Positions 15,523 to 25,171 of a stretch of DNA of 64,000 nucleotides are shown here, piece after piece. The position numbers were made by a program, and so were the translations under genes. The stretch is from Acinetobacter oleivorans DR1. GTDB taxonomy: Bacteria > Pseudomonadota > Gammaproteobacteria > Pseudomonadales > Moraxellaceae. The stretch is taken from positions 2,418,001-2,482,000 of the forward strand of contig NC_014259.1 in NCBI RefSeq assembly GCF_000196795.1. Direction: 5' to 3'. Every line of letters starts with the position of its first letter. Position 1 is the stretch's first letter. A model generated the notes under the pieces. That model was not told the origin of the DNA and made no database searches. It saw nothing but the letters and a program-made list of their open reading frames with translations.

Positions 15523-16830
15523 ATGAAGCAAAAGAAATTGCTCAAGTATATTGTTATTGCTATTTTACTTGGCGTATTGACAGGCTGGATTTGTCACCAC
15601 TTTTTTAATGAAGGTGACCAACTCAAACAAATCGCTTCTTATTTTAGCATCGGCACAGACATCTTTTTACGCCTCATCAAAATGATTATTGCTCCATTGG
15701 TATTTGCCACAATTGTTTCAGGCATTGTATCAATGGGGAAATCTACATCGATTGGTAGTATCACACTCAAGTCAATGACTTGGTTTATTACTGCTTCGTT
15801 TGTATCACTTGCGATCGGCATGGGTTTAGCAAACTTTTTCCAACCCGGCGCAGCTCTAGATTTAGCACTACCAACAGCTCAACAACTTAGTGGCGCTTCT
15901 CTCCCAGAGACTACTGGCTTTACACTGCAATCATTCTTAAGCCATGTGTTCCCACGCAGCATTGCAGAAGCAATGGCAAATAACGATATTTTACAAGTGC
16001 TTGTTTTCGCTATTTTCTTTGGTTCAGCACTCGCTTTTGTAAATCAAGGCAACGAAAAAGATTCAGTTATTGTTCGTTTGACTGAAGAACTTAGCAAGAT
16101 CATGTTCCGAATCACCGATTACGTCATGATGTTTGCACCTTTTGCAGTATTTGCTGCAATTGCTTCAGCAATTACAGTACAAGGTTTAGGCTTAATTGTT
16201 GACTACGGTATTTTAATCGCTGAGTTCTATTTCGGTCTTCTGTTACTTTGGATCATTTTGTTCTCTGTTGGTGCAATCGTACTTAAAAAAGATATTTTCC
16301 GCTTAGGTAAATTAATTCGTGAACCTGTAACTCTTGCTTTCGCTACAGCTTCAAGTGAGTCTGCCTACCCTAAAGTAATGGATGCACTCAATAAATTTGG
16401 TGTGCCTAAAAAAGTGACTAGCTTTGTATTACCGTTGGGTTATTCATTTAACCTAGATGGTTCAATGATGTACACCACGTTTGCAGTACTGTTTATTGCT
16501 CAAGCTTACAACATCGATCTTAGCTTCACTCAACAAATCTTAATTCTGTTAACTCTGATGGTGACAAGTAAAGGTATTGCAGGTGTATCACGAGCTTCAA
16601 TTGTGGTTATTTCAGCAACACTCACCATGTTCCATTTACCTGAAGCTGGCATTCTCTTATTGCTTGGTATTGATCAGTTCCTTGATATGGGTCGTACTGC
16701 AACAAACGTAGTAGGTAACAGTATTGCTACCGCAGTTGTTGCTAAGCTTGAAGGCGAAAAAGTAGCAGATACTGAAGAGCTACCAGAGCCAGTATTAATT
16801 AAATCAACTCAAGAACAAACGCCCGCTTAA
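15523..16830 (+). CDS. Dicarboxylate/amino acid:cation symporter (DAACS family)
   Basis: A 435-residue secondary transporter of the GltP/DctA family, which takes up glutamate, aspartate or C4-dicarboxylates with protons or sodium. Family motifs are present: the serine-rich TASSESAYPKVM loop, LPLGYSFNLDGSMMY, and GRTATNVVGNS near the C-terminus. Eight transmembrane helices plus two re-entrant loops are expected. The periplasmic asparaginase gene lies next on the same strand and would release aspartate and glutamate, which supports an acidic amino acid cargo (inference). A structured leader precedes it and a strong terminator follows. Confidence 0.92.
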   Translation: MKQKKLLKYIVIAILLGVLTGWICHHFFNEGDQLKQIASYFSIGTDIFLRLIKMIIAPLVFATIVSGIVSMGKSTSIGSITLKSMTWFITASFVSLAIGMGLANFFQPGAALDLALPTAQQLSGASLPETTGFTLQSFLSHVFPRSIAEAMANNDILQVLVFAIFFGSALAFVNQGNEKDSVIVRLTEELSKIMFRITDYVMMFAPFAVFAAIASAITVQGLGLIVDYGILIAEFYFGLLLLWIILFSVGAIVLKKDIFRLGKLIREPVTLAFATASSESAYPKVMDALNKFGVPKKVTSFVLPLGYSFNLDGSMMYTTFAVLFIAQAYNIDLSFTQQILILLTLMVTSKGIAGVSRASIVVISATLTMFHLPEAGILLLLGIDQFLDMGRTATNVVGNSIATAVVAKLEGEKVADTEELPEPVLIKSTQEQTPA

Positions 16831-16859
16831 GTTTCTCTTTTCTCCCACTCTCCCAACTT

Positions 16860-16902
16860 AAGAGCAATTTTATATGACCTTATAAAATTGCTCTTCTTTT
16901 TA
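16860..16902 (+). terminator. Intrinsic terminator after symporter
   Basis: AAGAGCAATTTTATA and TATAAAATTGCTCTT make a perfect 15-bp stem with a 6-base loop, followed by CTTTTTATT. Confidence 0.88.
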
Positions 16903-17514
16903 TTCTAAAATTAAACAATAAAAATTTATGTGTATTTCCATATTAAATAATGAACCCAATAATGTATTTTTACTGCTATTAAATTTTCTTAAAACAAACC
17001 TTAAAAAGAGAATAAAATTCACCCAAACAGAATTTATATCCTTAAAAATAAACATCAATTGATTAATTTTTAATTCATTTCATTAACACTTAATTATATT
17101 AAACTATTGAAATTATTATTTAGTTTATCTATCAAAAAATTTATATAATTTTATTTACAAACAATATGATATACAATCAATGATATATAAATATCAAATG
17201 GTAAAGAAAAAGCATATCACTCCCATTATTTTTAAATTTTATAATAATGAGAAAATCATTTGTATCATTTATATTAAAAACAAAAAAATTGAGATAAATT
17301 AGAAAAACTTAATAGATTTTTTATTTTATTCATGATATTTATTAACGCTAAATAAAGGCAATGACTAAGCAATTGTTGATGAAACAAAATGCTATTCAGG
17401 GATGCTTCTTATTCAAACAAGTTACGAATATGTTTTACATGGTATGTATTTTGCTTAGGAAAAGCAGGCGTATTCGGCAAACTTCTACTTCGTCACTTCA
17501 TAAGGATATTTTCG
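16903..17514. other. Very AT-rich intergenic region before asparaginase
   Basis: About 610 bases with no supported gene. It is unusually rich in A and T compared with flanking genes. A short direct repeat ATGATATA at 17166 and 17180 is the only pattern noticed. An open frame from 17389 runs into the asparaginase gene but does not resemble protein. The promoter and any control sites of the asparaginase should be here. Confidence 0.5.
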
Positions 17515-18582
17515 ATGTTGACTAAAACTGTTAAATCTTTAGGTTTAGCGATGGGCTTATTGGCCTGCTCTCTCCCACTTTACGCAAAAAATAATGTAGT
17601 TGTTGTAGCCACTGGCGGTACTATCGCGGGTGCTGGCGCAAGCTCAGCAAACAGTGCAACCTACACTGCTGCAAAAGTTCCAGTTGATGCCTTAATTAAT
17701 GCTGTTCCACAAATCAAAGATTTGGCGAATGTCACTGGTATTCAAGCATTACAGGTCGCTTCTGAAAGTATTACTGACAAGGAATTATTACAAATTGCTC
17801 GTCAAGTAAATGAGCTGGTAAAAAAACCATCTGTTAATGGTGTCGTGATTACTCACGGTACAGACACTTTAGAAGAAACAGCATTTTTCTTAAATCTTGT
17901 TGTTCACACTGATAAACCGATTGTTATTGTTGGTTCAATGCGTCCTTCAACTGCTCTTTCAGCAGATGGACCACTTAACCTTTATAGCGCAGTTGCTTTA
18001 GCAGCTTCTGATGATGCAAAAAATAAAGGCGTTATGGTTCTGATGAACGACTCTATTTTTGCAGCGCGTGATGTCACTAAAGGCATTAACATTCATACAA
18101 ATGCTTTTGTTAGCCAATGGGGCGCTTTAGGTACATTAGTTGAAGGCAAGCCATACTGGTTCAGACAGTCTGTAAAACGTTTTACAAATGCTTCAGAATT
18201 TAATATCGAAAATATTAAAGGTGATGCACTTCCACTGGTACAAATCGTTTACGGTTCAGACTCTATGCTTCCTGATGCTTATGAAGCATATGCAAAAGCT
18301 GGTGCTAAAGCGATTATCCATGCAGGTACTGGTAACGGTTCTGTTGCGAACTATATCGTTCCAACTTTACAAAAACTTCATGATAAAGACGGTATTCAAA
18401 TTATCCGTTCATCACGTGTACCACAAGGTTTCGTATTACGTAATGCTGAACAACCTGATGATAAATATGGTTGGGTAGCTGCTCATGACTTAAACCCACA
18501 AAAAGCACGTCTTCTTGCTGCATTAGCTCTTACTAAGACTAATGACGCTAAAGAAATTCAACGTATGTTCTGGCAGTACTAA
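17515..18582 (+). CDS. ansB: Periplasmic glutaminase-asparaginase
   Basis: A 355-residue type II asparaginase of the kind purified from Acinetobacter and Pseudomonas, which hydrolyses both glutamine and asparagine. Residues 1-24 are a signal peptide (cleavage after LPLYA). The two catalytic threonines are Thr36 in ATGGTIAG and Thr116 in THGTDTLEET. Further family stretches are IVGSMRPSTALSADGP, IHAGTGNGSV and LRNAEQPDDKYGW. ATG 17515 is chosen because AAGGA lies 8 bases upstream and a proper signal peptide results. Release of glutamate or aspartate in the periplasm fits the symporter gene upstream. Confidence 0.93.
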   Translation: MLTKTVKSLGLAMGLLACSLPLYAKNNVVVVATGGTIAGAGASSANSATYTAAKVPVDALINAVPQIKDLANVTGIQALQVASESITDKELLQIARQVNELVKKPSVNGVVITHGTDTLEETAFFLNLVVHTDKPIVIVGSMRPSTALSADGPLNLYSAVALAASDDAKNKGVMVLMNDSIFAARDVTKGINIHTNAFVSQWGALGTLVEGKPYWFRQSVKRFTNASEFNIENIKGDALPLVQIVYGSDSMLPDAYEAYAKAGAKAIIHAGTGNGSVANYIVPTLQKLHDKDGIQIIRSSRVPQGFVLRNAEQPDDKYGWVAAHDLNPQKARLLAALALTKTNDAKEIQRMFWQY

Positions 18583-18589
18583 GTTTTCA

Positions 18590-18625
18590 ACCAGCTCAAA
18601 CTTTGGTGTTTGAGCTGGTCATATT
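18590..18625 (+). terminator. Intrinsic terminator after asparaginase
   Basis: ACCAGCTCAAAC and GTTTGAGCTGGT form a perfect 12-bp stem with loop TTTGGT, followed by a T-rich stretch. Confidence 0.85.
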
Positions 18626-18780
18626 TTATAAAAATAATGTCTTTTATATTAAAACTGTACAATAGATGTTCAACTCATTCTTCTTAAATAATAAAATCCT
18701 TAACAGTTTGCCAAAATATTAACCATTTCCTTTTAACTTTGCGTGTTAAACTATGCTTCGGTCGCATTAAGGATTGGTTT

Positions 18781-21700
18781 ATGCAGTTTGTTCATCTAGG
18801 TATTTATACAGAATTTTCGATTACAGAGTCGATAGTTCGCATACCTGACTTGGTCAATGCTGCGGTTAAAGACCAAATGCCTGCGTTGGCATTAACTGAC
18901 CTCTCTAACCTCCATGCGGCGGTAAAATTTTATAATGCTTGTTTAAAAAAAGGCATTAAGCCTCTTTTAGGTAGTACGATTCGCCTTGATGATGCTCAAC
19001 ACCGTGCAACATTACTTGCAATGAGTGATGTTGGATGGAAAAGTCTCACCGAAATCGTTTCACGCGGTTTTATTGAAGGACAACAGCTCAGTATTCCATG
19101 TGTAAAAAAAGAATGGGTACTTGAACAGCATCAAGATATTATCGTTTTACTTGGCCAGCATAGTGATGTTGGTCAGATGCTTTGTTCATCTAACCCACAA
19201 AAAGCAGCTCCCCTTTTAGAAGCATGGCTCGAAAAGTTTGGTAACCGTGTTTATCTTGCTTTAACACGTACCGACCGTCCTGGTGAAGAAGACTTTATTC
19301 AAGAAGCAGCTAAACTTGCTGCACAATATAATGTTGGTGTAGTTGCACATAATGATGTGCACTTTGTAGAAAAAGAAGATTTCGAAGCACACGAAGCACG
19401 TGTTTGTATCGCTGATGGTTATGTACTCGCAGATAATCGTCGTCCACGCATATATAGTCCTGAGCAGCACTTTAAAACCTCAGATGAAATGATCGAATTG
19501 TTTTCCGATATTCCTAGCGCTATCGAGAACACCTATCATATTGCTAAACGCTGTAACGTTAAACTGCAACTCGGAACTTACTTTTTACCTGACTATCCAA
19601 TTCCAGATGGTTTTACCATCGATACTTATTTTGAACATTTATCTAAAGTAGGCTTGGAAGAGCGCTTAAATTATCTTTACCCTGTTGAAAAACGTGGTGA
19701 AGATTGGCCAGAGATTCGTAAGCCTTACGATGAACGAATTGATTATGAAGTCGGTATTATCCTGAAGATGGGTTTCCCCGGCTACTTCCTCATCGTCATG
19801 GACTTCATTCAATGGGCAAAAAATAATGGTGTGCCAGTTGGGCCGGGTCGTGGTTCAGGTGCAGGTTCATTAGTCGCATACAGCTTAAAAATTACAGACC
19901 TTGACCCACTTCGTTACGATCTGCTCTTCGAACGTTTCTTGAACCCAGAACGTGTATCGATGCCTGACTTTGACGTCGATTTCTGTATTGCTGGACGTGA
20001 CCGCGTTATTGATTACGTATCGCGTACTTATGGTCGTGAAGCCGTTTCACAAATTGCAACTTTCGGAACCATGGCAGCAAAAGGTGCAATCCGTGACGTT
20101 GCGCGTGTATTGGGTAAATCTTACGGTTTAGCTGACCGTATTTCAAAAATGGTGCCTACCAAACCACTCGGTGTGGATTTAGCTACCGCTATTGATATGG
20201 AACCACAGCTTAAAGATATTGTGACCAACCCCTCTAACCCAGATAACGACGATGCAAGTGAAATCTGGGAAATGGCATTAAAATTAGAAGGTGTAACCCG
20301 AAATACGGGTAAACATGCCGGAGGTGTAGTTATTGCACCAGGTAAAATTACCGATTTCTCGGCTGTACTTTGTGATGCAGACGGAACAAACCGCGTTGCT
20401 CAATATGATAAAGACGATGTAGAAGCAGCAGGTCTGGTCAAGTTCGACTTCTTGGGTTTACGTAACTTAACCGTTATTGAAGACGCGATTCAAAATATTA
20501 ATAAAAACCGCGACAGTAATGATCAACTCAATATCCTGCATGTTCCTCTAGACGACGCTAAAGCTTATTCTGTCTTTGCCGATGCAAATACAACAGCGGT
20601 ATTCCAGTTTGAATCCGTCGGCATGAAACGGATGCTTAAAGAAGCACGTCCAAGCAAATTTGAAGAAATTATTGCATTCGTATCCTTGTATCGTCCGGGT
20701 CCAATGGACCTGATTCCTGACTTTATTCACCGTATGCATGGTGGAGATTTTGAATATCTCCATCCTCTTTTAGAAGGTGTATTAGAACCAACTTACGGAA
20801 TTATGGTTTATCAGGAACAGGTAATGCAGACTGCACAGATTTGTGCAGGTTATACCTTAGGTGGCGCAGACTTACTACGCCGTGCAATGGGTAAAAAGAA
20901 ACCTGAGGAAATGGTCAAACAGCGCCAAATCTTCTTAGAAGGTGCTGCTGAAAAAGGGATTGACGAAAGCACAGCAAACCATATCTTTGACTATATGGAA
21001 AAGTTTGCAGGCTATGGTTTTAACAAATCTCACGCGGCTGCTTATGCCCTAGTTGCCTACCATACTGCATGGTTAAAAGCTCATTACCCTGCTGAGTTTA
21101 TGGCAGCGGTAATGACATCCGAAATGCAAAACACGGACAGTGTTGTATTTTTGATTGATGACTGTCGAAACAATAATCTTGAAGTCTTACCACCATCAGT
21201 CAACATGTCGACTTATCACTTCCATGCAAGTAACGATAAAACGATTGTTTATGGTTTAGGTGCAATTAAGGGCGTCGGCGAACAAGCAATGCAGTCAGTT
21301 ATTGACTCTCGTCGACAATTTGGTCCTTATACAGATCTATTCGATTTTTGCCATCGTATTGATTTGAAGAAAATCAATAAGCGTACTCTTGAAGCTTTAA
21401 TTCGCGCGGGTGCACTCGATTGCTTAGGAATTGAACGTGCAAGCTTAATGGCTCAATTGCCTGAAGCTGTTCAAGCCGCTGAACAAGCTCGAAGTAACCG
21501 TGAAAGCGGAATTATGGATTTATTTGGTGAGGTTGAAGAAGTTCAGCGTAAGCCAGCTAAACCAGTAAAACCATGGAGTGACGAAGTTCGTCTCAAAGGC
21601 GAAAAAGATACGCTTGGTTTATATTTAACCGGTCATCCAATTGATGTTTACCGACAAGAACTCAAAGCTTTTATTCCTGTAAAACTAAACGAAATTACTG

Positions 21701-22344
21701 CGACGCGTCGTGGTGTTACAACGGTTTATGCAGGTTTGGTCATTGATGTCGCAAACTTCCCGAACCGTGTGGTTATTGTACTAGATGATGGTACGGCACG
21801 TATTGAAGTCAGCTGTAACCATGAGCGTTTCCAACGTTTTAAAGATATTGTGCAAGTTGAACGTGTTGTCGTTTTCGAAGGCGAAATCTATGAGCGAGAA
21901 GGCTTTGATCGTCCAATGGGACGTTTAACCAAGGCTTTCACGTTAAATGAAATAAGACAAAAACGTGCTAACAGTATTCAAATCAAATTGACAGAAGAGT
22001 TCATGCAGCCAACACTGGCAAAAGATCTGCAAAACATGATCTTGCCATTTTGCAATGTAGATATGCATCAACATATCTCTCTACAGTTACAGATTGATCA
22101 ATCCTATGCTCAAGCCGAACTTCAGTTTGGTCCGCAATGGAAAGTCGCTCCTCTAGATGAATTACTTGCTAAACTCAGAGATTATTTTGGTAAAGATAAT
22201 ATTTATATTGAATATCAAGTAAAGTCGAAAGCAGCTAAAGCAGCAGACCCTGTTCGTCCACATGCTGTTGCCCCTCCTCCTGCGGGTATGTCTATGGACG
22301 ATGCATTGGATTTATACCAAAGCGAAGTTTCTCAATATTCGTAA
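18781..22344 (+). CDS. dnaE: DNA polymerase III alpha subunit DnaE
   Basis: The 1187-residue replicative polymerase. The N-terminal PHP domain is present, but the usual HLRVHSDYS motif reads HLGIYTEFS, so one metal histidine is lost, as expected for an inactive PHP domain. The palm carries PDFDVDF (catalytic Asp398 and Asp400) and KFDFLGLR (Asp556). The fingers, helix-hairpin-helix (IKGVGEQAMQ), OB fold (VYAGLVIDVANF) and C-terminal domain follow. ATG 18781 has AAGGA seven bases upstream and gives the conserved start; the frame also opens further up at 18739. trmJ follows after 14 bases. Confidence 0.97.
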   Translation: MQFVHLGIYTEFSITESIVRIPDLVNAAVKDQMPALALTDLSNLHAAVKFYNACLKKGIKPLLGSTIRLDDAQHRATLLAMSDVGWKSLTEIVSRGFIEGQQLSIPCVKKEWVLEQHQDIIVLLGQHSDVGQMLCSSNPQKAAPLLEAWLEKFGNRVYLALTRTDRPGEEDFIQEAAKLAAQYNVGVVAHNDVHFVEKEDFEAHEARVCIADGYVLADNRRPRIYSPEQHFKTSDEMIELFSDIPSAIENTYHIAKRCNVKLQLGTYFLPDYPIPDGFTIDTYFEHLSKVGLEERLNYLYPVEKRGEDWPEIRKPYDERIDYEVGIILKMGFPGYFLIVMDFIQWAKNNGVPVGPGRGSGAGSLVAYSLKITDLDPLRYDLLFERFLNPERVSMPDFDVDFCIAGRDRVIDYVSRTYGREAVSQIATFGTMAAKGAIRDVARVLGKSYGLADRISKMVPTKPLGVDLATAIDMEPQLKDIVTNPSNPDNDDASEIWEMALKLEGVTRNTGKHAGGVVIAPGKITDFSAVLCDADGTNRVAQYDKDDVEAAGLVKFDFLGLRNLTVIEDAIQNINKNRDSNDQLNILHVPLDDAKAYSVFADANTTAVFQFESVGMKRMLKEARPSKFEEIIAFVSLYRPGPMDLIPDFIHRMHGGDFEYLHPLLEGVLEPTYGIMVYQEQVMQTAQICAGYTLGGADLLRRAMGKKKPEEMVKQRQIFLEGAAEKGIDESTANHIFDYMEKFAGYGFNKSHAAAYALVAYHTAWLKAHYPAEFMAAVMTSEMQNTDSVVFLIDDCRNNNLEVLPPSVNMSTYHFHASNDKTIVYGLGAIKGVGEQAMQSVIDSRRQFGPYTDLFDFCHRIDLKKINKRTLEALIRAGALDCLGIERASLMAQLPEAVQAAEQARSNRESGIMDLFGEVEEVQRKPAKPVKPWSDEVRLKGEKDTLGLYLTGHPIDVYRQELKAFIPVKLNEITATRRGVTTVYAGLVIDVANFPNRVVIVLDDGTARIEVSCNHERFQRFKDIVQVERVVVFEGEIYEREGFDRPMGRLTKAFTLNEIRQKRANSIQIKLTEEFMQPTLAKDLQNMILPFCNVDMHQHISLQLQIDQSYAQAELQFGPQWKVAPLDELLAKLRDYFGKDNIYIEYQVKSKAAKAADPVRPHAVAPPPAGMSMDDALDLYQSEVSQYS

Positions 22345-22358
22345 TTTCTGGAAATCTT

Positions 22359-23198
22359 ATGAGTTCGTTTGACCACACCACCGTGTCAAAGCAATTAGCA
22401 CAAGTGCGTATTGTCATGGTAAATACAACTTTGCCTGCCAATATTGGTAGTGCTTTACGTGCCATGAAAACAATGGGACTAATTAAATTAGTTCTCGTAG
22501 CACCAAAAACATACCCTCATCCAGATATACAAGCACTTGCCGCAGGTGCCCAAGATTTATTTGAACATCTTGAGATTGTAGATACCTTAGAAGATGCGAT
22601 TAAAGACTGTCATTTAGTATTTGGAACAAGTGCACGTAGCCGCACCATTCCTTGGCCTTTACTTGATGTGAGACCTGCGGCTAAAGAAGCTATTAAGGCC
22701 ACCACTCAAGGACAACAAATTGCTATTGTTTTTGGCCGTGAAGACCGTGGCTTAACAAATGAAGAATTAGCACTGGCAAATTATCATTTAACTATTCCTG
22801 TCAATCCGGACTATGGCGTGTTGAATGTTGCACAAGCGATTCAAGTTGTATGTTACGAACTTCGCATGTCTGCTCTTGAGCAAGAGCAAGTCGATCAGAA
22901 TGTAGATGAAATGCCATTAGTTCAAGGCCAAAGCATGCAATGGGATGAACCTTTGGTGACTCAGCAACAAATGGAAGAGTTTTATCCTCATCTAGAAAAA
23001 ATGCTGACCGAAATCGAATTTTTAGATCCAGAAAATCCACGCTTATTACCTTTACGCTTGCGTCGTTTATTTGGTCGTATACAATTAGATCGTATGGAAT
23101 ATCATTTACTTCGCGGTATTTTTAGTCGCGTACAAGCTTTAACAAGTGGTAAATGGAAAAAAGCATTATCTGACAAGGAGGATCAACCCAATGCTTAA
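22359..23198 (+). CDS. trmJ: tRNA (cytidine/uridine-32-2'-O)-methyltransferase TrmJ
   Basis: A 279-residue SPOUT-fold methyltransferase that 2'-O-methylates position 32 of several tRNAs. The three SpoU motifs are visible: NIGSALRAMKTMG, VFGREDRGLTNEEL and IPVNPDYGVLNVAQAIQVV. A helical C-terminal part follows, as in the E. coli enzyme. It sits 14 bases after dnaE and its last codons contain the ribosome site and start of cysE, so the two are coupled. Confidence 0.93.
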   Translation: MSSFDHTTVSKQLAQVRIVMVNTTLPANIGSALRAMKTMGLIKLVLVAPKTYPHPDIQALAAGAQDLFEHLEIVDTLEDAIKDCHLVFGTSARSRTIPWPLLDVRPAAKEAIKATTQGQQIAIVFGREDRGLTNEELALANYHLTIPVNPDYGVLNVAQAIQVVCYELRMSALEQEQVDQNVDEMPLVQGQSMQWDEPLVTQQQMEEFYPHLEKMLTEIEFLDPENPRLLPLRLRRLFGRIQLDRMEYHLLRGIFSRVQALTSGKWKKALSDKEDQPNA

Positions 23199-24006
23199 GC
23201 AGCTTAAAGAAGATATAAAAGCTGTATTTGCGCGAGATCCTGCTGCCCGCAATACACTAGAAGTTCTTACGACTTACCCAGGTATTCATGCAATTATGAT
23301 GCATCGTGTTGCGCATGAATTATGGCAAAAAGATTGTAAAGGTGCAGCTCGCCTACTTTCTTCATTTAGCCGTTTTGCAACTGGAATTGAAATTCATCCT
23401 GGCGCTAAAATCGGTAAGCGTTTTTTTATTGATCATGGCATGGGTGTTGTGATTGGTGAAACTGCTGAAATTGGTGATGATGTTACGCTTTATCATGGGG
23501 TTACCTTAGGTGGTACCACATGGAAAACTGGTAAACGCCATCCAACTTTAGAAGACGGTGTTGTTGTTGGTGCCGGTGCGAAAATTTTGGGTCCATTTAC
23601 TGTAGGTAAAGGTGCCAAAGTCGGTTCAAATGCTGTAGTGACTAAAGCTGTTCCTGCCGGAGTAACTGCTGTAGGAAACCCTGCACGATATATCTATAAA
23701 GATACCGACAAAACTAAAGATAAAGATGAAGAGCGTCGCCGCGATTATGCGCAAAGTATTGGTTTTGCCCCATATGCGACAACTGCTGATCAGTCAGACC
23801 CTATTTTAGAAGGCATGCGTGTTTTACTAGATCGTATTCAGCACAATGAAACGCGTATGAATAATTTATGTCAGCGTTTATCAGAGCTAGATCCTAGCTT
23901 CGAAAAAGAAAGTCAAGATGAACAACCTTTTAGTGATGAAGAGCTAAAAATTCTTGAAGAAGTGCGTCGTGAATGTGGTGCACAAAACAAGATATCAAAA
24001 ACGTAA
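23191..24006 (+). CDS. cysE: Serine O-acetyltransferase CysE
   Basis: A 271-residue enzyme that makes O-acetylserine, the cysteine precursor. The N-terminal helical part (about 1-75) precedes a left-handed beta helix of hexapeptide repeats (IEIHPGAKIGKRFFIDHG, VVIGETAEIG, DVTLYHGVTLGGT) with the catalytic histidine in DHG. ATG 23191 is chosen because a near-perfect AAGGAGG lies 9 bases upstream, inside the end of trmJ, giving an 8-base overlap. The C-terminus carries an extra charged segment (DKTKDKDEERRRDY) and ends without the Ile seen in E. coli CysE, so control by CysK binding may differ. Confidence 0.93.
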   Translation: MLKQLKEDIKAVFARDPAARNTLEVLTTYPGIHAIMMHRVAHELWQKDCKGAARLLSSFSRFATGIEIHPGAKIGKRFFIDHGMGVVIGETAEIGDDVTLYHGVTLGGTTWKTGKRHPTLEDGVVVGAGAKILGPFTVGKGAKVGSNAVVTKAVPAGVTAVGNPARYIYKDTDKTKDKDEERRRDYAQSIGFAPYATTADQSDPILEGMRVLLDRIQHNETRMNNLCQRLSELDPSFEKESQDEQPFSDEELKILEEVRRECGAQNKISKT

Positions 24007-24111
24007 TATTCTTGATTCATAATGTAACACGCTTACCCTTGCATGTCGGTTTAGCTTTTTCTAGACTTGTCACTACCAAATCTGACTTTACTAAAATGAA
24101 CGGAAGATCCT

Positions 24112-25056
24112 ATGAATTTTAAGCCTTTGGCATATATCATCCTTGCGACTTCAAGTTTAACAGCTTGTACAATGGCACCTGTAAAACAACAAAAAATTGA
24201 GCCTTTTGTTTTCAAGGAACCAGAGCTTACTCCTCCTTTTTATGCGTTAAATCCTTTTAACTACGATCAACCGCCAGCATTTGAAGTTGCCTTAAAAGAC
24301 GCTGCTGCACAGCCAGTAACCAAAATGGTCGTTAATCGTCAAGATGACCCGACTAAACAGCTTACTCTCGACGTCAATAAACTGATTGTTCCGACTGTAA
24401 ATAATTCACAGCGTTCAATGAAATACGCAGTTTTAGCTGGTGAAAATGAAATTGATGTTACAAGTATTGATGACTTTTTACAGTTAGTAGAAGGCAAAGC
24501 TCGTCACTACCCACCTCGTTTTACTGATCGTCAAGAGCGTAAAGGCTTCGAAAGTAAACTTAAAGAAGTAACACAACAACTTGATACACTTGCTGCAAAC
24601 CCAAATGCATCATTTGATATTTTGCTTCGCGCTTTCAAAGCAAGCGTTCTTGCACGTAACCTTGATTTAGGTACTGTTCATACCACTCGATCTTTAGAAT
24701 ATGCTCAACGACTTTTAAAAATTAGCCCAGATGATGCAGAAACAAACTTCTGGTTTGGTTTCGGTTTATCTGAAGGTGGTGGTCAACGTGAAGCTATTCC
24801 TTACTTAGATAAAGCCATTAAAGGTAATGTTCAAGAAGCATATCTAGCTGCTGCAAACAACTATATTGCAATGGAGCAAAAGAAAAACGCGATTCAGACA
24901 CTTAAAAATTATAAAGTGAAATATCCAGATGAATCGGAAATTGCTGATCGTTTAATTCAGGAAATTGAAAAACAAGGTCGTTGGAATGTATGGCAAGTTT
25001 TGACTAACCCAGCAATGTCTGCAACTACAACACCAAGTGCAACACCTAAAAAATAA
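24112..25056 (+). CDS. TPR-like outer-membrane lipoprotein
   Basis: A 314-residue protein with a lipoprotein signal ending in LTAC (cysteine about residue 19). After a Pro-rich linker, the second half is helical with tetratricopeptide-like units, for example EYAQRLLKISPDDAETNF, GGGQREAIPYLDKAIKG and QKKNAIQTLKNYKVKYPDE. TPR lipoproteins usually assemble or scaffold envelope proteins. The partner here is unknown. A terminator follows, so it is not clearly in one transcript with the lipase-like gene. Confidence 0.75.
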   Translation: MNFKPLAYIILATSSLTACTMAPVKQQKIEPFVFKEPELTPPFYALNPFNYDQPPAFEVALKDAAAQPVTKMVVNRQDDPTKQLTLDVNKLIVPTVNNSQRSMKYAVLAGENEIDVTSIDDFLQLVEGKARHYPPRFTDRQERKGFESKLKEVTQQLDTLAANPNASFDILLRAFKASVLARNLDLGTVHTTRSLEYAQRLLKISPDDAETNFWFGFGLSEGGGQREAIPYLDKAIKGNVQEAYLAAANNYIAMEQKKNAIQTLKNYKVKYPDESEIADRLIQEIEKQGRWNVWQVLTNPAMSATTTPSATPKK

Positions 25057-25068
25057 GCTTAAATAGAT

Positions 25069-25100
25069 AAAAAAGGGCTGTTTTGACAGCCCTTTTTTTA
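25069..25100 (+). terminator. Intrinsic terminator after TPR lipoprotein gene
   Basis: AAAAAAGGGCTGT and ACAGCCCTTTTTT pair around loop TTTG, with a T run. Confidence 0.9.
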
Positions 25101-25171
25101 TTTGATCATTTGAAAAATATTTTAAAATTTGTATGATCTACCTACCATTGAGCCACTAAATTTTGACCATA

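Noticed and set aside
17389..17514. N-terminal extension of the asparaginase frame
   Set aside because: It would place the signal peptide inside the protein. ATG 17515 has a good ribosome site.
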